Below are positions 45,000-53,108 of a DNA stretch of 55,341 bases, piece by piece; position 1 is the first letter of the stretch; each line of letters opens with the position of its first letter. The DNA is from Rhizobium sp. ASV20 (GTDB taxonomy: Bacteria > Pseudomonadota > Alphaproteobacteria > Rhizobiales > Rhizobiaceae), in the NCBI RefSeq assembly GCF_016429015.1, contig NZ_JAELTU010000030.1, forward strand, positions 1 to 55,341, in the 5' to 3' direction. Under the pieces are notes generated by a model. That model saw only the letters and a program-made list of their open reading frames with translations. It searched no databases and was not told the DNA's origin. A program made the position numbers and the translations under genes.

Positions 45000-45592
45000 T
45001 GCGCATCCTGCTGGTACTGGCCCATCCCCTGGAAGACAGCTTTGCCGCGTCAGTGGCAAGGGTCGCGCAGGAAACGCTCGTTGCCGGCGGCCACGAGGTC
45101 GATCTGCTCGATCTCTACCGAGAGGGTTTCGATCCCCGACTTTCGCAGGCCGAGCGGGGCGGTTATTTCGATCAGCCCTATGATACGTCGGGCATCGACG
45201 ATATCGTCGCGCGGCTTCGAGCGGCCGAAGGGTTGATCCTGGTCTTTCCACAATGGTGGTTCAATTTTCCGGCCATTCTCAAGGGCTTCTTCGATCGCGC
45301 CTTTGCGCCTGATGTCGCCTTCACCCATGATCCTGCGGGCGGGCGCATCGTGCCGAAGCTCACCAATATCCGTCTGTTCTGGGCGCTGACCACAACCGGC
45401 TCGCCCTGGTGGATCGTGCATCTCTACATGGGCAATCCGGTGCGGCGTCTGCTGAAACGCGGTATTGCCGCCTTCTGCGCCAAGCGGCTGAACTTCCGCA
45501 TGCTGGCGCTTCACGATATGGATCGCGTCACCGATGCCGGGCGCAAGGCGCATCTCGAGCGCGTCAGGAAAGCGCTCGCGAATATCCGATAG
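44999..45592 (+). CDS. NAD(P)H quinone oxidoreductase, flavodoxin-like fold
   Basis: A 197-residue protein of the NQO1/MdaB/YwrO type. [20 protein letters not shown] is the FMN/FAD phosphate-binding start, DLYREGFDPRLSQAE is the typical following segment, and LILVFPQWWFNFPAILKGFFDRAF marks the family. Two-electron reduction of quinones protects from redox cycling. Its ATG overlaps the xseA stop by one base (TGATG), so it is coupled to xseA. It is cytoplasmic. Confidence 0.9.
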   Translation: MRILLVLAHPLEDSFAASVARVAQETLVAGGHEVDLLDLYREGFDPRLSQAERGGYFDQPYDTSGIDDIVARLRAAEGLILVFPQWWFNFPAILKGFFDRAFAPDVAFTHDPAGGRIVPKLTNIRLFWALTTTGSPWWIVHLYMGNPVRRLLKRGIAAFCAKRLNFRMLALHDMDRVTDAGRKAHLERVRKALANIR

Positions 45593-45696
45593 GGCTTCGG
45601 GACACATCCCTGTAATGGCCAATGGATGGGCGTCATGGCGGTCATCTTGATTCCGCACTCCAGATCTGAGAAACTTTGAGGGTCTGAAACAGGTTA

Positions 45697-45803
45697 GGTT
45701 GGTGCGGTTGGCCCAACCCCCGCTTTGTGCGGGTCCTTCCACTACTTCGGTAGCGGCCCAAGACCTTGAACGGCTCGCAATCTCGCGAGGCGAACGAAAG
45801 GAC
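45697..45803 (+). promoter_or_regulatory. Structured leader with anti-Shine-Dalgarno sequence before the VOC gene
   Basis: Four hairpins lie within about 95 bases: GGTTGG/CCAACC (45697-45718), CCCGC/GCGGG (45719-45733), CC-x-CTAC-TTCG-GTAG-x-GG (45739-45756, a UUCG tetraloop) and CTCGC/GCGAG (45774-45789). In addition GTCCTT (45733-45738) is the exact complement of the ribosome site AAGGAC (45798-45803). The second hairpin followed by TCCTT resembles a terminator. The set looks like a cis-acting RNA switch or an sRNA; I match it to no known riboswitch class. Confidence 0.45.
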
Positions 45804-45809
45804 TTGGTT

Positions 45810-46232
45810 ATGCAACAGCAGATTTCCGTCATCACCATCGGTGTTCTCGATCTCGATCGGTCCAAACGCTTCTATACGGAGGGGTTTGGCTGGACGCCTG
45901 TCTTCGAGAATGAGGAGATCGTCTTCTACCAGATGAACGGTTTCGTTCTCGGCACCTTCAAGCTCTCGTCGCTGGAGCAGGATATGGGCCGAGCAGGCCT
46001 GAAATCGCCCGGCGCCTTTTCGCTGGCGCATAATGTTGCGGTTCGTGAGGATGTTGACGCCGTCATGGATCAGCTGTTGCTGGCAGGCGGGAGTATGCTT
46101 CGCAAGGCCGATGCGCCGCCGCATGGTGGTTTCCGCGGCTATGTGGCCGATCCGGACGATCACGCCTGGGAAGTCGCCTGGAATCCCTTCTGGCCGATCG
46201 ATGAAAACGGCCTGGTGACGTTCGGCATCTGA
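45810..46232 (+). CDS. VOC family protein (glyoxalase-like fold)
   Basis: A 140-residue protein of the vicinal oxygen chelate fold: MQQQISVITIGVLDLDRSKR begins the first beta-alpha-beta-beta-beta unit, GFVADPDDHAWE-like (GYVADPDDHAWEVAW) ends the second and supplies a metal-ligand Glu. Such proteins include glyoxalases, dioxygenases and antibiotic-resistance proteins; this one is of an uncharacterised type. AAGGAC lies 6 bases before the ATG at 45810, which decides the start over the in-frame ATG at 45699 that would translate the structured leader. Confidence 0.85.
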   Translation: MQQQISVITIGVLDLDRSKRFYTEGFGWTPVFENEEIVFYQMNGFVLGTFKLSSLEQDMGRAGLKSPGAFSLAHNVAVREDVDAVMDQLLLAGGSMLRKADAPPHGGFRGYVADPDDHAWEVAWNPFWPIDENGLVTFGI

Positions 46233-46291
46233 ATGCAAGAAAGCGGGCTCATGGCCCGCTTTCCCTTCTCCGAGATGCTATCAGTTACGGC

Positions 46292-47545
46292 TCAGGCCCA
46301 CTCGCCCTTGCGCATGACGGGCACGCGCGAGCCATCGGCATTGATGCCGTCGATGTCGACCTTGTCCGAGCCGATCATCCAGTCGATGTGGATCAGGCTG
46401 GAATTGCCGCCCTGCGCCTTGATCTGCTCCTGGCTGAGCTTGGCTCCATCGATGAAGCACTTGGAATAGCACTGGCCGAGCGCGATGTGGCAGGAGGCAT
46501 TTTCGTCGAAGAGCGTGTTGTAGAACAGGATGCCGCTCGCCGAAATCGGCGAGGAATGCGGCACCAGCGCCACTTCGCCAAGCCGGCGGGCGCCCTCGTC
46601 GGTGTCGAGCACCTTGTTCAGCACTTCTTCGCCGCGCGTCGCCTTTGCCTCGATGATCCGGCCGCCTTCGAAGCGCACCTGGATATTGTCGATCAGCGTG
46701 CCCTGATGCGACAGCGGCTTCGTCGATGAGACGTGACCTTCGACGCGCAGCGCATGCGGCGTGGTGAAGACCTCTTCCGTCGGAATGTTCGGATTGCAGG
46801 TGATACCGTTCTTGGCGGTGGAGGCGCCGCCATGCCATTCATGACCATCTGCAAGCCCGACAGTCAGATCGGTGCCCGGTCCCTGGAAATGCAGGGCGGC
46901 GAAGCGCTTGCCGTTCATCCAGGCCGAACGCTTGTGCAGATTGGCATTGTGCTCTGCCCAGGCCGCGATCGGATCTTCGACATCGACGCGCGAAGCGGAA
47001 AAGATCGCCTTGGCAAGCTTGGCAACCGCGATCGGCTCCGGATCGTTCGGGAAGACCAGCTTCGCCCAGGAGGGGTTCGGATAGGAAACGATGTTCCAGT
47101 TGGTGTCGAAATTCGAGATCTTTTCGAGCGCCGGCTTGTAGGCGGCTGAATTGGCGCGGTTGGCGCGGGCAACCTTGTTCGGGTCCTGGTTGGACAGGAG
47201 CATCGGGTTATCGCCGGCAATGGCGAGGCGCGCCGTGTTGTTGGAGAAGGCCTTGGCCATGCCCTCATAGAGCCAGTTTGCCGCGCGGTCGAAGCTCGCA
47301 TCGTGGCCGTATTCGTAGCGCGCGAGCGTGGTCTCTTCGTCGGAATAGAAGGTGGAGACGAGACCGGCGCCGGCCTTGTAGGCCTCGCGCGTGATCAGTC
47401 GCACCAGCGGCATCGCCGCAACCGGCGCCGTCATCAGCAGATCCTGGCCGGCCTGCAGCTGCAACCCGACCTTTACGGCCACTTCCGCAAGCTTTTCCAG
47501 CTTGGCGTGATCGACGGGATGATGGTTTGGGGAAGCTGATGTCAT
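46292..47545 (-). CDS. M29 family aminopeptidase (AmpS-like)
   Basis: A 417-residue thermophilic-aminopeptidase-type metallopeptidase. Typical segments are GTDLTVGLADGHEWHGG and CNPNIPTEEVFTTPHALRVEG, carrying the first Glu and the His ligands, then TDEGARRLGEVALVPHSSPI and FDENASCHIALGQCY with later ligands; the end IDWMIGSDKVDIDGI supplies His/Asp residues of the co-catalytic metal site. It removes N-terminal residues from peptides in the cytoplasm. It appears to be a single gene. Confidence 0.94.
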   Translation of the reverse strand: MTSASPNHHPVDHAKLEKLAEVAVKVGLQLQAGQDLLMTAPVAAMPLVRLITREAYKAGAGLVSTFYSDEETTLARYEYGHDASFDRAANWLYEGMAKAFSNNTARLAIAGDNPMLLSNQDPNKVARANRANSAAYKPALEKISNFDTNWNIVSYPNPSWAKLVFPNDPEPIAVAKLAKAIFSASRVDVEDPIAAWAEHNANLHKRSAWMNGKRFAALHFQGPGTDLTVGLADGHEWHGGASTAKNGITCNPNIPTEEVFTTPHALRVEGHVSSTKPLSHQGTLIDNIQVRFEGGRIIEAKATRGEEVLNKVLDTDEGARRLGEVALVPHSSPISASGILFYNTLFDENASCHIALGQCYSKCFIDGAKLSQEQIKAQGGNSSLIHIDWMIGSDKVDIDGINADGSRVPVMRKGEWA

Positions 47546-47637
47546 GGCAAACCTGCTTGGCTGATATCGAAGATGGTCTGAAGACTTAGACCGGTTTGCG
47601 GCGAAATTGAAGGCGCTTTGTCCGATCCTGAAGATCG

Positions 47638-48111
47638 TCAGGCAATCAGCGGCGCCGCTTTGGCCTTGAGCGCCGTCAAGGCATCCTGTGGGCTGAGGCG
47701 CACCTGTAAACCGCGCTGGCCGCCGTTGATGTAGACATAGGCCTCGGTCATTGCCTGCGCCTCGATCGCCGTCGGCACGATCTTTTTCTGTCCGAAGGGG
47801 CTGATGCCGCCGACATGATAGCCCGTCAGACGCTCGGCATCGACCGGCTTCATCATGGCAGCAGATTTACCGCCGAAGGCCGCGGCGAGCTTCTTCATGC
47901 TGACTTCGTGGTCGGAGGGCACGACAACACAGACGGGTTTGCCGTCTACCTCCGCCATCAGCGTCTTCAGGACGCGATGCGGCTCCTCGCCGAGCGCCTC
48001 CGCCGCCTGCAGCCCGACACGCTCTGCATTCGGATCGTAGTCATAGGCGTGCACGGTGAAGGCGACCTTCGCCTGGGTTAGCACTTGTGTCGCGCGGGTG
48101 GTTTTGGACAT
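47638..48111 (-). CDS. ybaK: YbaK/EbsC family Cys-tRNA(Pro) deacylase
   Basis: A 157-residue editing protein. KVAFTVHAYDYDP, the catalytic-site Lys in VSMKKLAAAFGGKSA and the GGISPFGQKK loop are hallmarks of YbaK, which hydrolyses Cys mischarged onto tRNA-Pro. The ATG at 48111 gives the family start; an earlier in-frame ATG overlaps the neighbour. It lies 10 bases after the ArsC-like gene on the same strand, so the two form an operon. Confidence 0.93.
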   Translation of the reverse strand: MSKTTRATQVLTQAKVAFTVHAYDYDPNAERVGLQAAEALGEEPHRVLKTLMAEVDGKPVCVVVPSDHEVSMKKLAAAFGGKSAAMMKPVDAERLTGYHVGGISPFGQKKIVPTAIEAQAMTEAYVYINGGQRGLQVRLSPQDALTALKAKAAPLIA

Positions 48112-48121
48112 GGACTTATCT

Positions 48122-48478
48122 CTAGGCGGCCTTGCCGAATGCAGCCGCATAAATATCGGGCTTGAAGCCGATGAGCAATTTGCCGTTCGCTTCCAGCACC
48201 GGGCGCTTGATCATCGAAGGCTGCGCCATCATCAAAGCAATGGCCTTGTCCTTCGAAAGATCGGTGCGATCCGCTTCCGATAAAGCCTTGAAGGTAGTGC
48301 CGGCGCGGTTGAGCACCACTTCCCAGCCGGCTTCCTTCGTCCAACGCTCGAGGTGATCCCGGTCGATGCCGACGGCCTTGTAGTCGTGGAAATCATAGGC
48401 GATGCCGTGGCTTTCGAGCCAGGTGCGGGCCTTCTTCATCGTGTCGCAGTTCTTGATGCCGTAAATGGTGACTGTCAT
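48122..48478 (-). CDS. ArsC/Spx family reductase (YffB type)
   Basis: A 118-residue thioredoxin-fold protein starting MTVTIYGIKNCDTMKKARTW. The NCDTMKKA active site with one Cys, FHDYKAVGIDRDHL and the RPVLE segment near the end match the YffB subgroup, thought to act as glutathione-dependent thiol reductases. The ATG at 48478 is preferred over an in-frame ATG at 48607. It heads a two-gene operon with ybaK and is divergent from a MarR gene, whose operator-like site lies 118 bases away. Confidence 0.9.
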   Translation of the reverse strand: MTVTIYGIKNCDTMKKARTWLESHGIAYDFHDYKAVGIDRDHLERWTKEAGWEVVLNRAGTTFKALSEADRTDLSKDKAIALMMAQPSMIKRPVLEANGKLLIGFKPDIYAAAFGKAA

Positions 48479-48595
48479 GGCGAATCCGTCTCTTGCTGTC
48501 GGGTAGGGCATAGCATGCGAGCAAAGCCGGTTGAAAGCCGGACGAAGGCCGAAGCGGTTCTCTTGTCCATTGCAGTTACCGCCCATGATCCTGTA

Positions 48596-48614
48596 AATAT
48601 GCAGCATACATATT
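48596..48614. promoter_or_regulatory. Palindrome at the start of the MarR gene, candidate operator
   Basis: AATATG (48596-48601) and CATATT (48609-48614) are inverted around seven bases. The right half contains GCATACATAT, which recurs exactly in the palindrome downstream of the same gene (49183-49211). MarR proteins usually bind such AT-rich dyads and repress their own promoter. Confidence 0.55.
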
Positions 48615-48615
48615 C

Positions 48616-49152
48616 ATGGCGCGGGTGAGCATGGCGACGGGCAAGGAAACACTACGGCTGGAAAACCTCTTCGGCGCCATGAGCCTCGCTCTGGTGGACA
48701 AGATGGAGAAGGCCTTTGCCGATGAGACAGGTCTTGGCCCAAGCGCCGTTGCCGCCATTATCCAGATCGGCTCCGAGCCAGGTCTGACGATCGAGACATT
48801 GCGTAGAATGATCGCGCTCTCCCATTCCGCCACCGTGCGCCTTGTCGATCAGCTGGTGACGTCCGATCTCGTTTTGCGCGCCGGTAGCATCGAAGGGGAC
48901 AAGCGCGCCCGCTCGTTGCAGCTGACACTGGCGGGGCAGACGTTGTTTGACAAAAGCCTCACCGCTCGTCGCGCCGTCATCGAGCGCGCTTTCAAAGCAT
49001 TGGAGCCGGAGGAAACCGAACAGCTCGGCCGTCTGGTAGAGAAGTTACTGCCGGCTCTGGTCGATCTCGGCGACGACCAGGATGTGGTCTGCCGCGTTTG
49101 CGACCAAGGTGTCTGCGATCAGGATCGCTGCCCCATCGCCTTCATGTCCTAA
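48616..49152 (+). CDS. MarR family transcriptional regulator with C-terminal cysteine cluster
   Basis: A 178-residue winged-helix regulator: dimerisation helix (LENLFGAMSLALVDKMEKAF), recognition region (LRRMIALSHSATVRLVDQLV), wing (VLRAGSIEGDKRARSLQLT) and a long C-terminal helix. The last 25 residues hold C-x2-C-x4-C-x4-C (VCRVCDQGVC, then DQDRCP), which could bind zinc or sense redox state. The start is either the ATG at 48616 or at 48631; neither has a strong ribosome site and the first abuts the palindrome. Divergent from the ArsC-like gene. Confidence 0.88.
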   Translation: MARVSMATGKETLRLENLFGAMSLALVDKMEKAFADETGLGPSAVAAIIQIGSEPGLTIETLRRMIALSHSATVRLVDQLVTSDLVLRAGSIEGDKRARSLQLTLAGQTLFDKSLTARRAVIERAFKALEPEETEQLGRLVEKLLPALVDLGDDQDVVCRVCDQGVCDQDRCPIAFMS

Positions 49153-49168
49153 CCTCAAAGAGGTGGCC

Positions 49169-49211
49169 TTGACAGGCTTCAAAGATATATGCATTATGCA
49201 TACATATATCT
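49169..49211 (+). promoter_or_regulatory. Promoter overlapped by a second MarR-like palindrome
   Basis: TTGACA (49169-49174), 17 bases, CATTAT (49192-49197) make a good sigma-70 promoter. Across it lies a dyad AGATATATG (49183-49191) with CATATATCT (49203-49211) and 11 bases between, sharing GCATACATAT with the site before the MarR gene. Binding would cover the -10 element and start site. The only thing downstream on this strand is an ORF of about 50 codons. Confidence 0.65.
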
Positions 49212-49284
49212 GGAGGGCGGATAACCTGCGCCTCTTGAAGATCTGAACACCGCCTGCATCGCTTCGATCGGAGGCATGATCTCA

Positions 49285-49437
49285 ATGGGTAAGCGTTCAA
49301 TTCTGGCCGGGCTACTACGTGCGGCGCGCGTGGCCGTTCCCGGCGCACTGGATCATACCCGACGTTTCGGCACTCTTCTTCGGGAGGCGGCGGCGATCGC
49401 CTTTACCTTACGCTGTAGGATGATTGATCGCCGCTAA
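49285..49437 (+). CDS. Small basic ORF under the MarR-type promoter
   Basis: A 50-codon frame beginning MGKRSILAGLLRAARVAVPG and ending in a basic tail (CRMIDRR), followed by TAA. GGAGG lies 10 bases before this ATG; a start three codons earlier (49276) is too close to it. The peptide has nine or more Arg/Lys and could form an amphipathic helix. I recognise no family, and another GGAGG at 49212 has no ATG behind it, so a non-coding transcript or a decayed gene is equally possible. The gene on the other strand ends 6 bases away. Confidence 0.35.
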   Translation: MGKRSILAGLLRAARVAVPGALDHTRRFGTLLREAAAIAFTLRCRMIDRR

Positions 49438-49442
49438 CCACG

Positions 49443-50504
49443 TCAGTCTTCCAGCGTGCCCGGCTTGCGGGTGACAGAGCTTGGCTTGTCGGAGCCGATC
49501 TTCATCAGATCAGCGCGCCGGCGCACGAGCCGATCCGAAACGCGGGTGACGATGAGGCCGGATTGCGGCGCGCGAACCTCGATGGTTCCGTCAGCCATGC
49601 CGGGGGCGGTGATGATCGTCGCCAGCAGATCGCCTTCGACAACGCGCTCACCGATATTGCGATGGAAGAGCACCGTGCCTGCCTGAGGTGCGCGGATCAT
49701 CTCGACATTGTCGAGCGGCACCGCCGGTCCGGCAAAGGCGGCGAGATGAACGCTGTCGTCACGCACGGCGCCGCGCGCCGCCAGGAAGCGCCAGAGCCCT
49801 TCTGCATCCTGCTTGGCCATTTCGGGGTAGACATCGCGCGTGCCGCGCAATTCCACCGTCACCGAGAGCTTGCCCGGCAGCCTGGTCTTCTTCTCGCCCG
49901 GTACTTCGTATTTCCAGGCGAAGCTGACGGCTTCCTCGAATGCCGAGCTTTCGCCATCCGAAAGCAGCACCGCGTCCATTTTCAAGGCGGCGGCGAGATC
50001 GGACGCCTCGGGCCAGAAAGCCTCGTCGATATAGGCATATTGCAGGGATTCGTCGTCGCAATGAAGATCGATCACCAGATCGGCACCGAGCGCCATATGG
50101 ATCAGCTGGCGCTTCAACCGGTCGACCGCGGAATAGCGCTCGAGATTTTCGACCAGCAGCTCGCGGTCGCGCAGCGAGATCAGCGGGAAATCGCGGTTGA
50201 AATTCGTGCGCGATCCCAGATCGAAGCGGCCCTGCATCTCGCCGAAATGCGATTGCGCCGCCCCGATCGGATTGGCATGTGGCACCACGATGATGTCGCT
50301 CAGGATGGCGCCTTCGGTTTCCGCTTGCCGCAGTCTCTCACAGAGGAAATGGACGAGCGCCGTTCCCGGCAGCTCGCCGGCATGAAGTGCAGCCTGGATA
50401 TAGATCTTCGGCGCATTGGCCTTGTTGCCGGCGAAGTGCAGAACCGGCAGCCGCCACGCAATGCCTGGAGTATCGCCCTCGATGACGATTTCGGTGATAT
50501 CCAT
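49443..50504 (-). CDS. Succinylglutamate desuccinylase/aspartoacylase family hydrolase
   Basis: A 353-residue zinc amidohydrolase of the M14 AstE/AspA type. Zinc ligands are in HAGELPGTALVHFL (His and Glu) and in VIDLHCDDESLQYAY (His); the catalytic Glu is probably in the VTVELRGTRD segment. The C-terminal beta barrel follows (RAPQSGLIVTRVSDRLVRRR). It removes an acyl group from an N-acyl amino acid or ectoine-type compound. GAGGAGG lies 7 bases before the ATG. No ectoine, arginine or pantothenate genes adjoin, so the substrate is open. Confidence 0.88.
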   Translation of the reverse strand: MDITEIVIEGDTPGIAWRLPVLHFAGNKANAPKIYIQAALHAGELPGTALVHFLCERLRQAETEGAILSDIIVVPHANPIGAAQSHFGEMQGRFDLGSRTNFNRDFPLISLRDRELLVENLERYSAVDRLKRQLIHMALGADLVIDLHCDDESLQYAYIDEAFWPEASDLAAALKMDAVLLSDGESSAFEEAVSFAWKYEVPGEKKTRLPGKLSVTVELRGTRDVYPEMAKQDAEGLWRFLAARGAVRDDSVHLAAFAGPAVPLDNVEMIRAPQAGTVLFHRNIGERVVEGDLLATIITAPGMADGTIEVRAPQSGLIVTRVSDRLVRRRADLMKIGSDKPSSVTRKPGTLED

Positions 50505-50599
50505 GTAAGGGCCTCCTCATGATGATGATCGGAGACCCATATCAAGCCATCGCCGTCTTCCGCAACCATTGCGACCGTTTGGCCGCATGGAACGCTCGG

Positions 50600-51781
50600 T
50601 CAGGGGCCGCGATGCCTGCGTAGACCGAGACTTAGGAGAAGACTGAGAAGCACGGCGCCGACACCGAGCGAGAAGGGGGCGGCATAGCCGAGATGATCCG
50701 CGGCAATGCCGGCGATCGGGCCGGTTGCGCCGAGCGAAACATCGAGGAAGATCGAGTAAAGGCCGAGTGCGACGCCGCGGTTCTGTGGCGGGATACGCTC
50801 CATCGCCTCATTGCCGAGCGCCGGGAAGACGGGCGCAAAGCCTGCGCCGGCAAGTGCCGCGCCAATGATGGCGACTGTCGGCGAGGGCGCAAGAGCCAGC
50901 AATGCCAGGCCGATCACTTCCATAACGAGTGAAATACGCACCAGCGGCAGACCGCCGAACCGTGCAACGGCTTGTGCAAGGCCGAGACGAACGCCCATGA
51001 AAGCGAGACCAAAGGCGCTGAGTGCGAAGGATGCTCCCTCCCAGCCGCGGCTATGGAAGAACAGGGCGACAAAGGCCATGACCACGCCAAAGCCGCTGGA
51101 GGCGAGGGCAAGCGCGATACCGAAAGGCGCGACGCGGCTCAGCACCTGGCCGGTGCCGATGCCCTTTTCCTTCACGCCCGGAATAGGCGGGCGCGTCTGC
51201 GCCAGCATCAGCCCGGCGATGGCAAGCAATACCGTAACCGCGCCGATGGAAGCAAAGCCATACTGCCCTTGCAGCCATGCGCCGAAGGGGGCGGCCAGCG
51301 CAATGCCGCCGTAAGTGGCAATGCCGTTCCAGGAGATGATGCGAACGGTCTCGCGCGATCCCATCAGGCCGATCGCCCAGGTGATCGCCGCCGTGCTGAC
51401 CCAGCTTTCGCCGATCCCGAGCGCCAAACGCCCCGCAAGCAATAGGGCGAGGCTTGCCGCCGGGACTTGGACAGTGAAGGTGGAGGCAATCGTCAGCGCG
51501 CCCGAAAGCCCATAGGCGAGGAAGCCCAGAAGCACGGAACGACGCGGCCCATATTGGTCGCAGAGCCGGCCGACATGCGCGCGGCTGATGATGGTTGCCA
51601 CATATTGGGTGCTGATGGCGATGCCCGCCCAGACGACACCGAAGCCGAGGCCGCTATCGACATAGGTCGGCAGGACGGCAAGCGGAAGGCCGATGGCGAT
51701 GTAGCCAAAGAATGTCAGTGCAACGATGGAAACGAGGCCGAGGGTCGAATTGAACCGAATGGTCTGGGAGGCAGTGTTCAC
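50600..51781 (-). CDS. MFS transporter (YhhS-like)
   Basis: A 393-residue, twelve-helix major facilitator. FFGYIAIGLPLAVLPTYVDS in helix 1 and STQYVATIISRAHVGRLCDQYGPRR give motif A (G-R-x-x-D-x-x-G-x-R-R); the second half starts near LSRVAPFGIALALASSGFG. The pattern is close to YhhS/YfcJ of E. coli, sugar-efflux-like or drug exporters. I propose the GTG at 51781 as start, since an ATG at 51916 adds 45 residues without similarity; AGGCGA is a weak ribosome site there. Substrate unknown. Confidence 0.87.
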   Translation of the reverse strand: MNTASQTIRFNSTLGLVSIVALTFFGYIAIGLPLAVLPTYVDSGLGFGVVWAGIAISTQYVATIISRAHVGRLCDQYGPRRSVLLGFLAYGLSGALTIASTFTVQVPAASLALLLAGRLALGIGESWVSTAAITWAIGLMGSRETVRIISWNGIATYGGIALAAPFGAWLQGQYGFASIGAVTVLLAIAGLMLAQTRPPIPGVKEKGIGTGQVLSRVAPFGIALALASSGFGVVMAFVALFFHSRGWEGASFALSAFGLAFMGVRLGLAQAVARFGGLPLVRISLVMEVIGLALLALAPSPTVAIIGAALAGAGFAPVFPALGNEAMERIPPQNRGVALGLYSIFLDVSLGATGPIAGIAADHLGYAAPFSLGVGAVLLSLLLSLGLRRHRGP

Positions 51782-52001
51782 GGGATGTCGCCTGCGGACA
51801 TCGGCAGGGGCGATGTCCAAACTGATTTCACGAAGGAACGAGATTTCGTATCGGATAAAGATGACAGCGATAGCCTGGATGGCGGCGCCTCGCCTTGAAG
51901 AAGGCGTATCAGGCAAGTGCAGGCGGGGTCAACGAATTGCTGCCTTGCAGCAAAAGCCATTGACGGCGCAAGGCGAATATGCGTGGGGCCTGAAACATCT
52001 T

Positions 52002-52038
52002 CATTCGGGCGGGGCCGGCGGGCAGCCCCGCCCGAATG
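52002..52038 (-). terminator. 13-bp hairpin downstream of the quinone oxidoreductase gene
   Basis: CATTCGGGCGGGG (52002-52014) and CCCCGCCCGAATG (52026-52038) form a perfect 13-bp stem around 11 bases, 4 bases beyond the reductase stop. The minus-strand continuation AAGATGTTTC has only a short T run. The stem is the strongest in the window and should end or stabilise the reductase message. Confidence 0.6.
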
Positions 52039-52042
52039 ACAT

Positions 52043-53017
52043 TCACATCGTCAAGACGACGCTTGCCGTCGTGCGGCCGGCTTCGAGATCCGCATGCGCT
52101 CGCGCCGCATCCTTCAGCTCGTATTCGGCGCCGATCGGATTGATCAGCCCGTCCTGCAAATGCTCCATCAGAGCTGCAGTACCTTGCCGATAGAGTTCAG
52201 GATCGTTGGCATAGGTCAGCACGCTCGGACGAGACAGGGCGATGGCGCGGGGTGCAGTCAGCTCCTCGATCTCGATCGGCGGAATGGGACCGGCGGCCTG
52301 GCCGAGGCTGGCGACCATGCCGAAGGGGCGCACGACAGCGAAGGTCTGCGACAGCATCGTTCCGCCAATCCCGTCGACAGCCAGATGGACGCCGCGGCGA
52401 TCGGCAATACGCCGGGTCTCTTCCACCCAGTCTTCGGATGTGTGCAGAAGTACGGTGTCGGCCCCGGCCTCATAGGCGAAGCCTGCCTTGGCTTCAGATC
52501 CCACGGTAGCGATAACATTGGCGCCGATCCGCTTGGCAAGGCGCGTAACGAGCTGGCCGAGGCCGCCGGCCCCGGCGTGAACCAGCACCCACTCGCCTGC
52601 TTTCACGGGGTAGACCTTCTGCAGCACCATATGAGCGGTAAGTCCGCGCAGCATCGTGCTGCCGGCCACTCGTTCGCTGACGCCATCAGGCAGTTTTACG
52701 AGCCGCGCGGCAGAAAGCGTGCGCACCTCGGCATAGCTGCCGAGCGGATGGCCGATATAGGCGACGCGGTCGCCGACCTTTAGTCCGTCGACGCCGGGGC
52801 CGAGCGCTTCGACCACGCCTGCACCCTCGAAGCCCAGAACACTCTGGCCCGGCGGCAGCGGATAAAGGCCGGAGCGAACGTAGATGTCGACGAAGTTGAC
52901 GCCCGATATGCTCTGGCGGATTCTGGCCTGGCCGGGGCCAGGGTCTGTTGCGGGGAGATCAACGGCTTTCATCGCCCCGGGTCCTCCGGGGCTGGTGACG
53001 GCAATCGCTAGGGGCAT
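52043..53017 (-). CDS. NADPH:quinone oxidoreductase, zinc-independent MDR type
   Basis: A 324-residue medium-chain dehydrogenase/reductase. The N-terminal GroES-like half has SISGVNFVDIYVRSGLYPLP and PPGQSVLGFEGAGVV; the NADPH fold has VLVHAGAGGLGQLVTRLAKR; the family's catalytic-zinc Cys/His are absent, marking it as QOR-like. It reduces quinones or enals by one or two electrons. AAAGGAG lies 9 bases before the ATG at 53017. A LysR gene starts 92 bases away in the opposite direction and is its probable regulator. Confidence 0.92.
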   Translation of the reverse strand: MPLAIAVTSPGGPGAMKAVDLPATDPGPGQARIRQSISGVNFVDIYVRSGLYPLPPGQSVLGFEGAGVVEALGPGVDGLKVGDRVAYIGHPLGSYAEVRTLSAARLVKLPDGVSERVAGSTMLRGLTAHMVLQKVYPVKAGEWVLVHAGAGGLGQLVTRLAKRIGANVIATVGSEAKAGFAYEAGADTVLLHTSEDWVEETRRIADRRGVHLAVDGIGGTMLSQTFAVVRPFGMVASLGQAAGPIPPIEIEELTAPRAIALSRPSVLTYANDPELYRQGTAALMEHLQDGLINPIGAEYELKDAARAHADLEAGRTTASVVLTM

Positions 53018-53062
53018 TGAGAAGTCTCCTTTCCCGAAATCTTTGACCACAAACGCCGGTCT

Positions 53063-53106
53063 GAATAAATTCGGTATGAACTCACCGCATCTGTGCAATA
53101 ATGCAC
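53063..53106. promoter_or_regulatory. Two short palindromes in the divergent QOR-LysR region
   Basis: GAAT-AA-ATTC lies at 53063-53072 and GTGCA-ATAA-TGCAC at 53093-53106, immediately before the LysR start. Both are perfect. LysR proteins bind T-N11-A-type dyads in such regions; these are the natural candidates for activation and autorepression sites. Confidence 0.45.
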
Positions 53107-53108
53107 CG

